Assembly: GCF_000372725.1 (NCBI RefSeq) | Contig: NW_005198391.1 | Location: 610,875-674,874 of the forward strand | Source: Emiliania huxleyi CCMP1516 | Lineage: Eukaryota > Haptophyta > Isochrysidales > Noelaerhabdaceae | Direction of reading: 5' to 3' | DNA length: 64,000 nt | Shown: positions 18,505 to 28,871 of the stretch, one piece after another | How positions within the stretch are numbered: the first letter of the stretch is position 1 | Layout: every line of letters begins with the position of its first letter | The notes under the pieces: model-generated | Database searches by the model: none | The model's input: the letters and a program-made list of their open reading frames with translations, nothing else | What the model was told of the DNA's origin: nothing | Translations under genes and position numbers: made by a program

Positions 18505-21500
18505 TTACTCGCCGCAGAGGAAGGTGTGCTGCCGCTCCTCCGCTTGCTGGACGATGAGCAGGTCGCGCAACGCATTCTGGATCTCCTCCGAGAGCGAGTC
18601 CCACGATTCAGCGGTAAGCTCCCAGAGCTCGGCGGTCGTTCCGTACCTGCCAGGAGATTACTGTCAATGACACCGAGGTAAATCCGAGGGCTGCTGTGCT
18701 GGGGTGAAGGAAACGCTTGCCTGCTCGAGACGACGAGCTCCGACTGCACGCCGTCGTCGAGCATTCGCCCGGTCCGGTTGAGTGCAAACGCCATCTTGCC
18801 GACCTAGCACCAAGGATGAGGTGGTTCTCACTACTGGAGTACGGACTGTAGCTGACGGCTGGTCTGTGGCCGTGGCCATCTAGTATGCACACCACAGTGC
18901 CCGGCGGGTAACGCTTTCGCAAGCGCTTTCCGCCGCGCCCGTGGAACCCCTTGACGCCTACGTTGAGCGTGAAGGCCAGCGAGGAACCCTACAGACATTT
19001 AGGAGCGGGTGGCGATTGCATCGACGAGAGCGTGCCGACGGACCTCCCTAGCCTTGTTCAGCTGGATCGAGTCCACCATGGAGACAGCCCCCTTAAAGAT
19101 AAAGTAGACCGAGGTCTTGTCTTTGAGCACCTATCTCAGACATCCGGCCGGCGTCGTGGGGCATTTGCGGCTGCGCGTGCTGTGGTCCATCCGCGCGCCG
19201 TGTTGGGCGCGTACTGGTCGAAAACCTTGCAGGACGGCTTGATCTCGGCCATCAAGCCCTTCGGTAGAGAGTTGAGGCTCTCGAAGGTGCTCTCGGTGAT
19301 CCTCGTCCCCGTCTCGCAGGCGGCGCGGAACTGCAACAACTGCGGGTCGAGCTTGGCACCTTGAAAGTAAACAACCTCCTTCACGACCTTCTCGGCGCAG
19401 AAGTCGAGGGCGTCCGTCTCGTGGTCGAACGCATCGTCATTCCCCTGGCCAAACGGCTCGAGTGGCTCGAATGTGACATCTTTGCGCAGCATCAGGATTT
19501 GGGTCTTGCGGTGGCCGAGGCCGATGTCGTGGACGTCCTCCTGGTCGACGAACTCCTCGTCCTCGGGGATAGCATTGGGTATCGACATAGCTCTCGGCTG
19601 CTCGACGGTGCCCGCAATGACGTCGCGCAGCTCCTTGCTCGGGGAGTTGATGAGCTTGGCTGCCGACAGCGCCGAGAAGACCTCCTTCTCCATGCGGCAG
19701 AAGATGAGCTTGCAGCCCTTGCGCGCCACCTTTCGCTGCACGCTGCGCAGGAAGTCAACTGCCGAGACGTCCATACCGGACACCTTCGCGAATGAGAGGA
19801 TGCAGTATGAAAGGTGGTGCCTGCTCTCTACCGCCTCCGCGATGAGCGACGCGAGTCGCTGCCCAGAGCCAAAGAAGAGCTGACCCTGCAGGTAGAGGAT
19901 CGCGATCCGATCTCCGTAGGTCCGCAACGCCTTTAGCTCCCAGATGGGGCGGAACGTCCGTCCCATGGTGAAACGGCCGTCGGACACGCTGCTCACTGGC
20001 GTGCTGCTCGAGCTAGAGGCGAGGAAGCTCAGGACGCTCACGAGGAGACCGGCAGCGATACCACCAAGGGGCGACGTGTAGGCGGCAGTAGCTATGCAGA
20101 GGAGCGAGCCAAAATACTCCCAGGTGGGCACGTCAGAGCCGAACAGGGTGAGACCGGAGGAGGCCATCGACTGGTAAGAGAAGATGACAGACTCCATGAA
20201 GGAGACACCGCTTGACATGAAAAGCCCCCCGAGGAAGAACTTCGGGATGTAGTGGCCGAGCGGAATGCCGGAAAAGAAGAAGACGCCAACAAAAGCCGCC
20301 GAGGAGAAGACAGCTATGCGGTGAGTCCCGCCATCCATCCGGATCTGGATGGAGCTTCCCAGGCGGTGGAAAGTGACGACACCATTTGTCAGCCCCGTGA
20401 ACACAGCACCCACGCCGACCGTCGCCAGCTCCATGTCGAAGTCGGCCCCCTCGTCGGGTGCCGGGTCGCCGTCGGGCCCTGTTGGGAACTTGCCCGTGAT
20501 GCCGAGGACGCCCGTCATGGTGCAGAGCGCGGACATGAGCACCAGCGACCCAAAGTCGGGGACACACGCGGCCACGACACCCCAGTCGGCATCGGAGAGC
20601 TTGTACGTGGTCCAGAGCGTGGTGAAGCTCTGGGGCGCCTGCGCAGGGTAGACCCAGCCCGCCTCTCCGAGCGTGTCGAGATCCATCCGGCCGATTCCGA
20701 TGACGATGTAGAAAACGAAGAGCGGGGAGAGCTGGCAGAAGAGGCCACCAAGCTTCTTGACCGCCTTGCTCTTGGGGAAGGCGCTGCCGAGCAGCCTGGG
20801 CCCCTTACGCATCACCATCACCATGGCAAATAGGCACAGGAGCGGCAACACGCTGCGCATCGCGAAAAAGGCGGAGAATGAAATGGGGTAGAAGTGAACG
20901 AACTTCACGCCGGAAGTAATCTGGAGGGCCTGTTTGACAAGGAAGAAGCCAATGGTGCCAAGGAATCCATTGGTCACCGGTGTCGGGAAGGACAGCATCA
21001 TCTTGCCGATCCCCAGCTTTCCAAAGGCCACGGTGCCAAAGCCAGTGAGGATGGTCCCCGTGACTATCAGCGCAAGGACCGTCGGCGGGATTTTGTCGGG
21101 AGTGTCCTCGAGAAAAGTTGCAGCCTTGCCTGCCATCGCGCCGTACAAGATGGCGCACACCTCTTGCGTGGCGGAGGTGTTGTACTGGAGCCGCCCAAAG
21201 ATGCCGTACCATACAGTGCCCGCAACGGTCGACCACCACATCATGGAGATACCAAAGGGAAACATGTCGACCACCGTCTGGTTGCTGGTCGTGGTAAAGA
21301 CGAGGGTGGCAGACACGATAGCCGAGAGCGTCTGGCGGATGCCGATGATGAGGCCAGCCATGATGTTGGCGATGAGCCGAACGGTGTCGATCTTGCCATT
21401 TGGATGCAGCGGGACGGTCTCCTGCCAGAGCGGCAGGTAGCCAAACCAGAGTTTCGACTTGACCACCGTGGTCTCACCCTTGGATACCAGCGGCTCCTTC

Positions 21501-21517
21501 ATCGATCCGGGCAGCAT
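18505..21517 (-). CDS. SLC26/SulP-type anion transporter with STAS and cyclic-nucleotide-binding-like domains
   Basis: Predicted exons (minus) 21517-19199, 19130-19044, 18988-18893, 18803-18721 and 18646-18505 give about 908 aa. Exon 1 carries some 10-12 hydrophobic helices of the SulP fold (TVLALIVTGTILTGFGTVAF; LMSALCTMTGVLGITG; SPLGGIAAGLLVSVLSFL) and a STAS domain (IAILYLQGQLFFGSGQRLA, then VSGMDVSAVDFLRSV). The four small exons assemble into a cNMP-binding fold: SVYFIFKGAVSM, KRYPPGTVVGKMAFAL, LWELTAESWDSLSEE. The architecture resembles fungal Ygr125w/Vsb1 and bacterial SulP-cNMP proteins, so a vacuolar or other internal membrane is plausible. Substrate unknown. Introns 1 and 4 use GC donors; 2 and 3 use GT. 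Confidence 0.88.
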
Positions 21518-22230
21518 CGGTCGTCGCAGCCCCCCCTTTCGCGCTTTTGCCGACAATGGGGGGACGTCGCGCTTATCCTATTCGGACGAGGTCGCGGCAG
21601 CTCGGAGCGCGAGAGGATCACCGTGCTCGGTGCCGCGGCGCTGAGCCGCTGACCATTCCTTTCGAGATGACCTCGAAGCAGAGATGGGATTGTGAAGTGA
21701 CCCTGCTGTGCTGCGGAGATGGGATTGTGAAGTGAACTCGGCCCCCTTCTCGGGACAATGAAGGTCTTGAGCACTTGAGCACTGGATAGGGTCGATTCGG
21801 CATGGTACGGGACCCCTCGATCGTCTCTCCCTGTGAATGTAGATAGAATGAACTCCCCCTGCCCCACCCTCGGGCTCGGCAAACCCTCTACGCGGCGGCT
21901 CTGTGAGACCCACTCTTCCCTCTTATTAGACGTTACGGCGTCCGGTCGAGCAGGTCTGCCAGGACCCAGGTCCGGCATTGCCAAACCCATCGTCCCGATT
22001 GGCAGAGCCACTGCGGGGTGTGGCAAGTGGCACACAGCGTCAGCGAGATTTCGCACGGCCGCACGGCGCACGGGCCCGAAGTTACGTATCCCGCGCCGGA
22101 GAGAAAAAAATCCCCGGCCAAATACACAACTCGAGTTACGAGTAGACTACGCGCACACGAGAGCGGTATGAGGCGTCGGCGAGAACCGCCCGCATCTCGC
22201 TGTCAGCGGCACCGTCCGCGCGTCCGGCCG
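21518..22230. other. Gene-free stretch with repeat D
   Basis: Contains reverse-oriented repeat D (21748-21835) and a short direct repeat of GAGATGGGATTGTGAAGTGA (21680 and 21716). Probably the SulP promoter and the 3' flank of the next minus-strand gene. Confidence 0.5.
21748..21835 (-). repeat. Dispersed repeat D, copy 2
   Basis: Reverse complement of the core of the 17077 and 61000 copies: GAGCACTTGAGCACTGGATA through GGGACCCCTCGATCGTCTC. Confidence 0.9.
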
Positions 22231-23978
22231 TCACCGCCGCCGCCGCCCCCGCCTCGCGGGCTCTCTCGGTCGCCAGAAGTGGCGCGCCCCCTCGGTGATG
22301 AGCAATGCCAGGAGCGCCCCCGTCATCGTAAAAGCCGCCGACTCGCGGACTGATAAAGGCCAACCGACCTCGTCTCCTCGTGAGCTTGCCGCCGGCCGAA
22401 GCCGGGCAGGCGGCGGCAGCGACGCGGCGGCCCGTTCGAGTTGCTCCGCCAAGGCATTATCCCCCTTCCTGGTGCTCTGGGCGCGGATGCGCTGCGACAC
22501 CTCCAGCAGCGCGGCCCTGTCGAGCGAAGGCGGCGGGGCCCCGGGCGTCGGCGGACCCTTTGGCATCTGGTGCGAGACGGTCGAGCCGTGCCGCTGCAGC
22601 AGGTGGATGCCGTCCTTGCCTAGAGATCGAACGGCGCCTCCTCACACTTCTACCCGTGCCGCTGCGGCGGCTAGACACCGCCCTTTGCCGACGCAGCCGA
22701 GCGAGAGGATGACGGCCAGCGTGCCGCCTATGGCGAGAGGCGGCCGCCCTGACGGCCGTGACGCCCCGAGGCAGCACCCGCCCGGCCTCCTCCCGCGCCA
22801 GCGTCGCGCGTGAGGAGGAGGTGCTGCAGCGGCGCCGACGTGCCTGCCCGCACGAGCGCCCACGCCGCCTCGCTCGTCGCCGCCACGTCGATGACGTTGC
22901 AGAGGTGGCCGACGTCCTCTTCGGAGAAGAAGGAGCCGCCGCCCTGCGCGTGCGACTTTGTGAGGGTCGAGTGCAGCGCGTGCTTGGAGAGCGCCGCGCC
23001 GCCCTGCTCGATGTCGGCGCACTCTGCGCGGCAGTGCTCGAGCATCGCTGCCTCGTTGTGGGCGCACTCGTGCAGCGCGGCGAGCGACTGGCAGTGCCTG
23101 GGAGAGAGTCTCTGGAAGGGCGAGCGGAACACGGCGAGCGACGGAAATGCGCCGGGGGCGAGCGCGCCCTCCTCCGGCGTCCCGTCCTCGGAGAAGCCGG
23201 GGAGCCGCTTGTCCCCGAGCCGAGCGATGGCCAACTCGCCGCGCGCATTCCGCTCGGCGAAGCCGTCGTAGAAGCGGCGGACCGCGTCGTTGGCCTGCCG
23301 CTCCAGCTCTGCCGCCTGCGCCAGCGGCGCGTCGAACTGGGCGTGCTCGTCGAAGAGGACAACCGCGCCGCCCGTGACGATCCGCCCCTGAGAGGTCAGC
23401 AGTTGCACCTCCTCGGGCGACAAGCGCGGCGTCTTGACCTCCACAAAGATCTTGTGCAGCGCGTCGACGGCTGGCCTCGCCGCGGGGTCCTCGCCGCCGG
23501 ACAGGACCACTCCAGTCTCTCGTGTCGCTGGCTTCCTCCCTTCCGCCTCCGCCTGCGCCTTCGCCTCCACCAGCGCCTTCGCCCGCGCCTTTTCGTCTTC
23601 CGCCCGGCGCTCTTCCGCCCACAAGCGGATGCCCTCCTCTTCCCTCCTCTTTTGCGCTTCCCGCTCTCGATGAAGCTCCTCCTCCATCTTCTCGCGCTGC
23701 TCGGGAGCACGGGGCTGCTGGAGGGTGGGAACCTCGACGGCGGCACCTCCCTCGTCTGGGCCATCGCCTGCGCCCCTCGCGGGATGGCTATCATCGGCCG
23801 CCGGCTGGAGCGAGAAGGAGCCGAAGACTCGTGGCTCGTCGTCCTCGTCCTCCCACTCGTCCTCGTCGCCGATGCCGCCCGAAGCATACAGCTTGCCGTC
23901 CGTCCGGAGAGTGAGCGAGGCCCCCACCGCAGAAAGCGCAGCGACGACGGCCAGCATCACGCCGCGCCGGAGCGCCAT
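22231..23978 (-). CDS. Unknown secreted or membrane protein with signal peptide and C-terminal hydrophobic helix
   Basis: Predicted exons (minus) 23978-22808, 22727-22689 and 22619-22231 give about 532 aa, both introns GC-AG. The N-terminus ALRRGVMLAVVAALSAVGAS is a signal peptide or anchor, followed by an acidic stretch (DEDEWEDEDDE) and a long charged helix (REREAQKRREEEGIRLWAEE). The middle has an ordered region with spaced Cys (HCQSLAALHECAHN, LEHCRAECADIE) and ARM-like helices (DVGHLCNVIDVAATSEAAWA). Exon 2 adds GTLAVILSLGC; exon 3 ends with a transmembrane helix, AAFTMTGALLALLITEG, and a basic tail. No family recognised. The second intron starts GCAAAGGGCGG, much like the next exon's GCAAGGACGGC. 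Confidence 0.65.
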
Positions 23979-24077
23979 GGCGATCCCACGGCGCCGACTC
24001 TGTTGGCGTGGCGCCGGCCAGGCGCCGGCCACGGCGCCGACTCTGTCAGAGCGTTCAGCGCCCAGCGTTTTCTTCAT

Positions 24078-24370
24078 TTCTTTGCAAAGGAAGACAAAGG
24101 CAGGGATGGGTGTAGGACGGCACGCCGCCACCACACACAGGGATTTTAAGGAGAGGAGTGTGGTGCGCTAGCCGTCGCCCACCCTTGGGCGTCTGCCTCT
24201 TCCTATCTCTCTTCGCAGTCTCTCGCCGCTTCTCGCTGCAACCTTCATGCATGCCACCTCGCGGTCGTCCCACTCTCGTCGTTCTCCCTCCTGTCGCTTC
24301 TTTCTTCCTCTGTCGCGTCGCTCTCCCTCTGCCTCGTCCTGCGACGCCGCCGCCGCCTGCCCCTGGGAAC
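24078..24370 (+). repeat. Dispersed repeat A, long copy 2
   Basis: Longest plus-strand copy. After the core it continues into a C/T-rich segment (GCCTCTTCCTATCTCTCTTC, CATGCCACCTCGCGGTCGTC) that is also found reverse-complemented at 60116-60340. Confidence 0.9.
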
Positions 24371-24487
24371 AGCGTCTCATCCGCCCCGAGGCTCCGGGGT
24401 CCCCTCCAGCTTTATCACTCGATTGTCCCCTTCCTCTCTCGACCCCAGGTGCGTGCCGCTGTCTTGCGCCGGTTTCTTCCCTCCGAG

Positions 24488-24550
24488 GTAGAAAGAAAGA
24501 AAGAAAGAAAACGCACAGCCCAAGGTAGGGATGGGAGGACGAGGTAGATC
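24488..24550 (+). repeat. Dispersed repeat A, partial copy 3
   Basis: GAAA microsatellite followed by ACGCACAGCCCAAGGTAGGG and ATGGGAGGACG; truncated as at 17299. Confidence 0.85.
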
Positions 24551-24597
24551 GTCCTGGCATGTTGGTGAAGTTCTTCTTTCTTGCACACTTCTTTCTT

Positions 24598-24639
24598 ACC
24601 TGTGTTAGTGCCAGTGCGCGCCAGTCCCGTGCCCAGTGT
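24598..24639 (+). promoter_or_regulatory. 42-bp conserved upstream block, copy 1
   Basis: ACCTGTGTTAGTGCCAGTGC, then GCGCCAGTCCCGTGCCCAGTGT. Preceded by a TTCTTTCTT tract and followed by a GAAA microsatellite. The other copies (41188, 52150, 62669) lie 90-135 bp upstream of start codons. Confidence 0.75.
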
Positions 24640-24646
24640 TGTAAAG

Positions 24647-24893
24647 AAAGAAAGAAAGAAAACAGAGAAGCCAAGTGTAAAAAGAAAGAAAACAGACAAC
24701 CCAAGCGAGGGATGGGAGGACGGCACGCCGCCACCACACAGGGATTTTAAGGAGAGGAGTGTGGTGCGCTAGCCGTCGCCCACCCTAGGGCGTCTGCCTC
24801 TTCCTATCTCTCTTCGCAGTCTCTCGCCGCTTCTCGCTGCAACCTTCATGCCTCTCCCTTGTCACTTCTTCCTCTGTCGCGTCGCTCTCTTCT
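24647..24893 (+). repeat. Dispersed repeat A, copy 4
   Basis: Contains the complete core and the first part of the C/T-rich extension, nearly identical to copy 2. Confidence 0.9.
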
Positions 24894-25021
24894 GTGCCAG
24901 TTTATTGGGTGAGAACGGCGTTCTCTGGGTAAGCTCAGCTGTGAACTTCCAGTTGTTTGCTCTTCTTGCGCGTGACCCCTTTGCGTGCACGCCCAAGCTC
25001 GAGCGGCATCACGCAGAAAAC

Positions 25022-25497
25022 AAAACTACGCCTTCGGCAACACCGAAGAAAAGGCCCGCCGCCTAAACATGGGCTGCAAGGCGCGCGGGCAGCCCGGCCA
25101 ACCCTTCGACCACAAGACCGGCCACGGCTACGTCAAGGCGCATCGCGGTTTCTACCACGACGCGATCTTTGTCAAGCGCAACAACTTCAACCTGCTGCTC
25201 CACGAGACGTTCGGCGGCGGCTTCTCGCCCACCGCCGTTCTCAAGCTGCGCCGCCTCGCGCGCAAAGTCGCGCGCGGCAGCGTTGACCGCACGGCCTACT
25301 CGCCCAAGTACTCGCTCTCTTTTATGTCCCACCATGCAGAGCGCATCTCTCTCTCTGTTGTGCGAGGCGTGAACCGCGCCATTCGCTCTCACCTGGCAAC
25401 CCTCTCTGCACGTCTCGCGCGCGCGTGAACAAGGCTCCAGGCCCCAAATTACGTGTGAGTGTTAGAGTTGTTTGGTATTGCTAAAAATCTCTCTCAC
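25022..25497 (+). mobile_element. Mobile-element copy carrying a conserved 119-aa ORF (25069-25428)
   Basis: The segment is nearly identical to the reverse complement of 45298-45759. The ORF MGCKARGQPGQPFDHKTGHG... keeps its frame in both copies with only two or three amino-acid changes over some 135 codons; the frame is open upstream too (YAFGNTEEKARRL). Motifs such as HGYVKAHRGFYHDAIFVKR and a basic KLRRLARKVARG stretch suggest a nucleic-acid-binding function, but I cannot name a family. The segment ends TTGGTATTGCTAAAAATCTC, whose reverse complement occurs at about 44706-44727 near the other copy. Confidence 0.6.
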
Positions 25498-25837
25498 GCA
25501 GAGCGAGCTCTGCGCAGGTCCCGCGACCTTCTCGGGCAGGAGCCCACCTCTCCTTCCCTCCGTGCGCCCAACGATATGGGCAAATCCGCGCCAAAGCGCG
25601 CTTCCGACGCCGACCAAGGGCAAGGCGTACGGCCCGCAGAGAGAGGCAAAGGATGGCTCTGGGCCAGAGCCCCCTCCCTCGGGGGCTGGCGGGGGCACCG
25701 ACGGGGCCCCAGCCGCGCCTCTCGCTCCTGTGGTCTCGCTCCTGTGGATCAGCATCTGCTCGAATGCGAGGCGCTCGCCAGCCGCCTTAGGAGCCGCTTG
25801 CTTGAAAATATTTTTTTCCTCTCGCGAATCTTCCACG

Positions 25838-27727
25838 ATGGAAAATCATCAGGAGGACCTGTTGGGCTTGGTGATGCTTGAGCTGGCGAGGAGAGTGGAC
25901 TGCACGCCTGTCTTGACCACGTCAGAGGACAGTGCCTTGCTCGCACACTCACACGTCACAGCGGGCCCGCCTCTGCTGCACGACCTCCCGCTCGACCTGC
26001 AGGCCAAGATCCTGTCTCTGACGGAGCCTCCGGCCTTTGCTGCGCTCCGCCGCTGCGACTGCCGGCACCGCGAGGCGGCCGACGCCGCGGTCGCACACAT
26101 GCTGGCGCAGCTTCGAGCGGCGGTGGCGGCGTACGCGAGTGCCGACCACTGCCGCGTGCTGCGGCACTGTCGACTGACAAGCTGGCCGATCACGTCTTGC
26201 GCCATCGCGGTTGTGCTGCCGGCCACGGAGTGGGCCGAGCTCCTCTCGCCGGCGGTGCACCTCCTCGAGCACTGGCTTCGAGCTGAGCTGTGCGACTGCC
26301 TCCAGCGCCTCAAGCGGATCGCGGCCCTCCATGCCGGCAAGGGCTCCACCCTGGCCGCGCTGCGCCACCTGCACGCCCGCTCGGTGCTCCGCTTTGAGAC
26401 CTGGCAGCAGTCGGTCGTCCCGCTCGGGCTGGAGTGCGAGTGTTCCATCGGCGCGCTCGGCGGGAGCCAGCACCTCGACTCCGTCTGCGCCGGCGAGCCG
26501 TCCCCGCTCGGGCCGGCGGCGCAGCGGCTCCTCGCGGACGCCCTCTTCACGTCAGCGTTTGGGATGCACCACCGCGCCTCGAGCGACGCAGACGCCGAGC
26601 GCGCCGTCGCCAGCTACCGGCAGTGCAGCTACCTGCTGCAGCACGCGCTCGCCATCCAGGAGGAGCAGCTGGCGGCGGGCAGCATCCAGGAGCTGACGGT
26701 GCTCTGCACGCGGCTGGCGCTCGCACAGGCCGCCGCCGGGCGGGGCGATCTGCGAGCCGCGCGGGAGGCGCTCGAGGCGCTGCTGCCAGCCATGCGCTCC
26801 ACGCTCGGCGTCGGCCACCCGCAGCTCTCTCAGGCTCGCCCTCCCGCCCCCCACCCCACCCCACCCAGCTCGCCCCCTTCCCGACCCCTCGCCTCCCGAC
26901 CCCTCGCCTCCCGTGCCCAGGCGCAGCTCGCGCTGGGCGGCGTCCGCCTGGCCGAAGGCGCACCCGAGGCGGCCCTCGCCCTCGTGCGGCGCGCGTTTGA
27001 CGAGCGGTGGCGCGCGCTCGGCCCTCTGCACGAGGACACTTGCCGCACCGCGCAGTGGCTGCACGGCGTCCTCATCGACCTCGAGCCGCCCGCGCGCGCC
27101 GCGTCGCTCGCCCCCTTCCTCCGCTGCCTCCGCTCGCTGCTCGCTGACGGCCGCGTCCGCGAACCCGAGGCGGGCGCGGCGGCGGCGGCGACGCACGCCA
27201 AGCAGTTTTACTCCCGCTTCCTCGCCGCGGCGGTCCTGGCTTGCGGCTCGCCGCACGCGCCGCTCGCCGCGCCGCCCGCGGCCGTGCCGGCGCTGGACGA
27301 GGAGGACGAGACGGGCGCTCCGCTGCGGCCGCTTGTCGAGGAGGCGGCACGGCTGGCGGTGGCGCTGACGCCGCACTTCCAGCGCTCGCACTTTAGCTTC
27401 GAGGTGCCGGTGGAGATGGTGCACTGGCTGTCCGACGGCGACCCGCGCAGGCGCCGCTCCGACTGCGGCGACCTGCCCCGCTCCACCTTCTACGGCCAGT
27501 GCCGCTGGGACGAGGCGGTCAAGCGGGAGGGCCGGGCGGCGGCGCGGGCGGGGTCGCTTGACCGACAAACGGCGGCGTTGCTCGACCTCGAGCCGCTGCC
27601 GCTCGACGGGCTGCTGGGCCGCAGGGACCCCGAGAGCGCGCGGATGCGGCGGAACCTCGGTTGCCCCGACCTCGTCGCGCTGGTGGAGGACGCGGCGGAG
27701 GAGGAGCCGTCGGCAGAGGTGTGGTGA
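25838..27727 (+). CDS. F-box-like protein with kinesin-light-chain-type TPR repeats
   Basis: About 600 aa after splicing. The ATG at 25838 follows an AATATTTTTTTCCTC tract. Residues about 45-80 are F-box-like (LLHDLPLDLQAKILSLTEPP, then RRCDCRHREAADAA). After a helical middle come TPR units of the KLC type: YLLQHALAIQEEQLAAGS, LGVGHPQLSQ, then LALGGVRLAEGAPEAALALV and LGPLHEDTCRTAQWL. An in-frame 87-nt pyrimidine-rich GC-AG intron (26834-26920) interrupts the repeat; removing it restores the periodicity (HPQLSQ/AQLALGGV). Probable SCF adaptor or scaffold. The C-terminal third is unassigned. Confidence 0.68.
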   Translation: MENHQEDLLGLVMLELARRVDCTPVLTTSEDSALLAHSHVTAGPPLLHDLPLDLQAKILSLTEPPAFAALRRCDCRHREAADAAVAHMLAQLRAAVAAYASADHCRVLRHCRLTSWPITSCAIAVVLPATEWAELLSPAVHLLEHWLRAELCDCLQRLKRIAALHAGKGSTLAALRHLHARSVLRFETWQQSVVPLGLECECSIGALGGSQHLDSVCAGEPSPLGPAAQRLLADALFTSAFGMHHRASSDADAERAVASYRQCSYLLQHALAIQEEQLAAGSIQELTVLCTRLALAQAAAGRGDLRAAREALEALLPAMRSTLGVGHPQLSQARPPAPHPTPPSSPPSRPLASRPLASRAQAQLALGGVRLAEGAPEAALALVRRAFDERWRALGPLHEDTCRTAQWLHGVLIDLEPPARAASLAPFLRCLRSLLADGRVREPEAGAAAAATHAKQFYSRFLAAAVLACGSPHAPLAAPPAAVPALDEEDETGAPLRPLVEEAARLAVALTPHFQRSHFSFEVPVEMVHWLSDGDPRRRRSDCGDLPRSTFYGQCRWDEAVKREGRAAARAGSLDRQTAALLDLEPLPLDGLLGRRDPESARMRRNLGCPDLVALVEDAAEEEPSAEVW

Positions 27728-27731
27728 AAAA

Positions 27732-27775
27732 CTTGGAGCACTTGGAGTGCAGTCGGTAACCTCACATCCAGGGCC
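27732..27775 (+). repeat. Dispersed repeat C, copy 2
   Basis: CTTGGAGCACTTGGAGTGCA, GTCGG, CACATCCAGGGCCG block shared with 16498-16541, starting 5 bp after the stop codon of the F-box/TPR gene. Confidence 0.85.
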
Positions 27776-27819
27776 GAAAACGTGGAAGCTCTTTTTCCGT
27801 TTCAGCCTGGGTGTCGCCT

Positions 27820-28042
27820 GGGTTCCGGCTCCTAGCCGGATAGGGGGTCTGTCGCCGCACTGACTCGCGCCAAAACGCCTACCTACCTACCTACCTATCC
27901 CCAGGCCGCGCAGCGAAGCGAAAAAAGATAAAATTGTACCTACCTATTGCAGGGCCCGTTTGGGCGAAACAAGACCAACCTACCTACCTATCTGGGAGGG
28001 GCCAGCGTGCAGACCCCCTATCCGGCTAGGAGCCGGAACCCT
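27820..28042. mobile_element. Foldback or MITE-like element with 32-bp perfect inverted repeats
   Basis: GGGTTCCGGCTCCTAGCCGG plus ATAGGGGGTCTG (27820-27851) is exactly inverted at 28011-28042. The 159-bp interior is non-coding and has TACC microsatellites near both ends. The right end is 25 bp upstream of the TPR-SGNH start codon, so it probably lies in that gene's promoter or 5' UTR. Confidence 0.75.
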
Positions 28043-28066
28043 GCGCCGCCTCCGGGTGTCCCCCAT

Positions 28067-28819
28067 ATGCGGTTCTACATCCACCACGACGGCGACCCCG
28101 AGTTCACGCTCGCCGTCAGCTGGGCTCCGACCGACAGGCGCGCCGTCCGCGACCTGTGTGCCCTCGTTGCAAAGCGCTTGCCGGCCACCGCCGGCACGCG
28201 GCACATTAGCCTCGTGACCGAGAATGGCGTCGAGCTGCCGGCCGGCCACTGCGTGTGCGCGTGCGTGCGGGAGGGTGCCGACCTGATCGCGAAAAGCGTT
28301 GCGCGCCCGCCCTCCCAGCCAGCGCCCGCCGCTGCGGCCAACGCCGCCGAGGACTTAGAGCCGTACCTCAAGGCCGCGGACAAGGCGTACGCGGCGCGGC
28401 AGCTGGCGCGGGCCAAGACCATCTACACGGAGCTGCTCGGCGTCTCTCCGCGCCTCTTCACGGCGCTGCTGCGGCTCGGCCTCATCGAGGAGCAAGCGGG
28501 GCGGCACGAGGAGGCGTGCCACTGGCTGCAGCGGGCGGTGCGCGAGGACCCCACGAGCGAGGAGGCCGCGGTCGCGCTCGCGCGCTCCCACCTCGCGGCG
28601 GGCGAGGGCGAGGAGGCGGCCGCCGCGGTGCGCGCCGCACTCGAGCGGTGCGGCTCCGGGGCGGGCGGCAAGGCGGGCGGCAAGGCGGCGGCCAAGGTGG
28701 CGGCCAAGGCGCGGCGGCTCAAGATCGAGCTGGGTAGGACGCTCTTCAAGGCGGGTGCGCGGCAGGAGGGCGGCGCGCTGCTCACGTCGATCCTGCAGCA
28801 GGACATGGAGCAGGCGCAC

Positions 28820-28871
<52 letters not shown>

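Larger units (their letters stand above)
23979..25068. other. Repeat and promoter-like region
   Basis: Holds three repeat A copies and one 42-bp promoter-associated block, all in plus orientation, interspersed with C/T-rich DNA. ORFs are Pro/Arg/Ser-rich artefacts of the repeats. Confidence 0.6.

Noticed and set aside
18608-18922. Independent small genes in the minus strand between 18.5 and 19.1 kb
   Set aside because: They splice in frame to the SulP gene and complete a cNMP-binding fold, so they are its terminal exons.
24078-24893. ORFs across the repeat A cluster
   Set aside because: They are translations of GAAA and C/T-rich repeat sequence and recur with every repeat copy.
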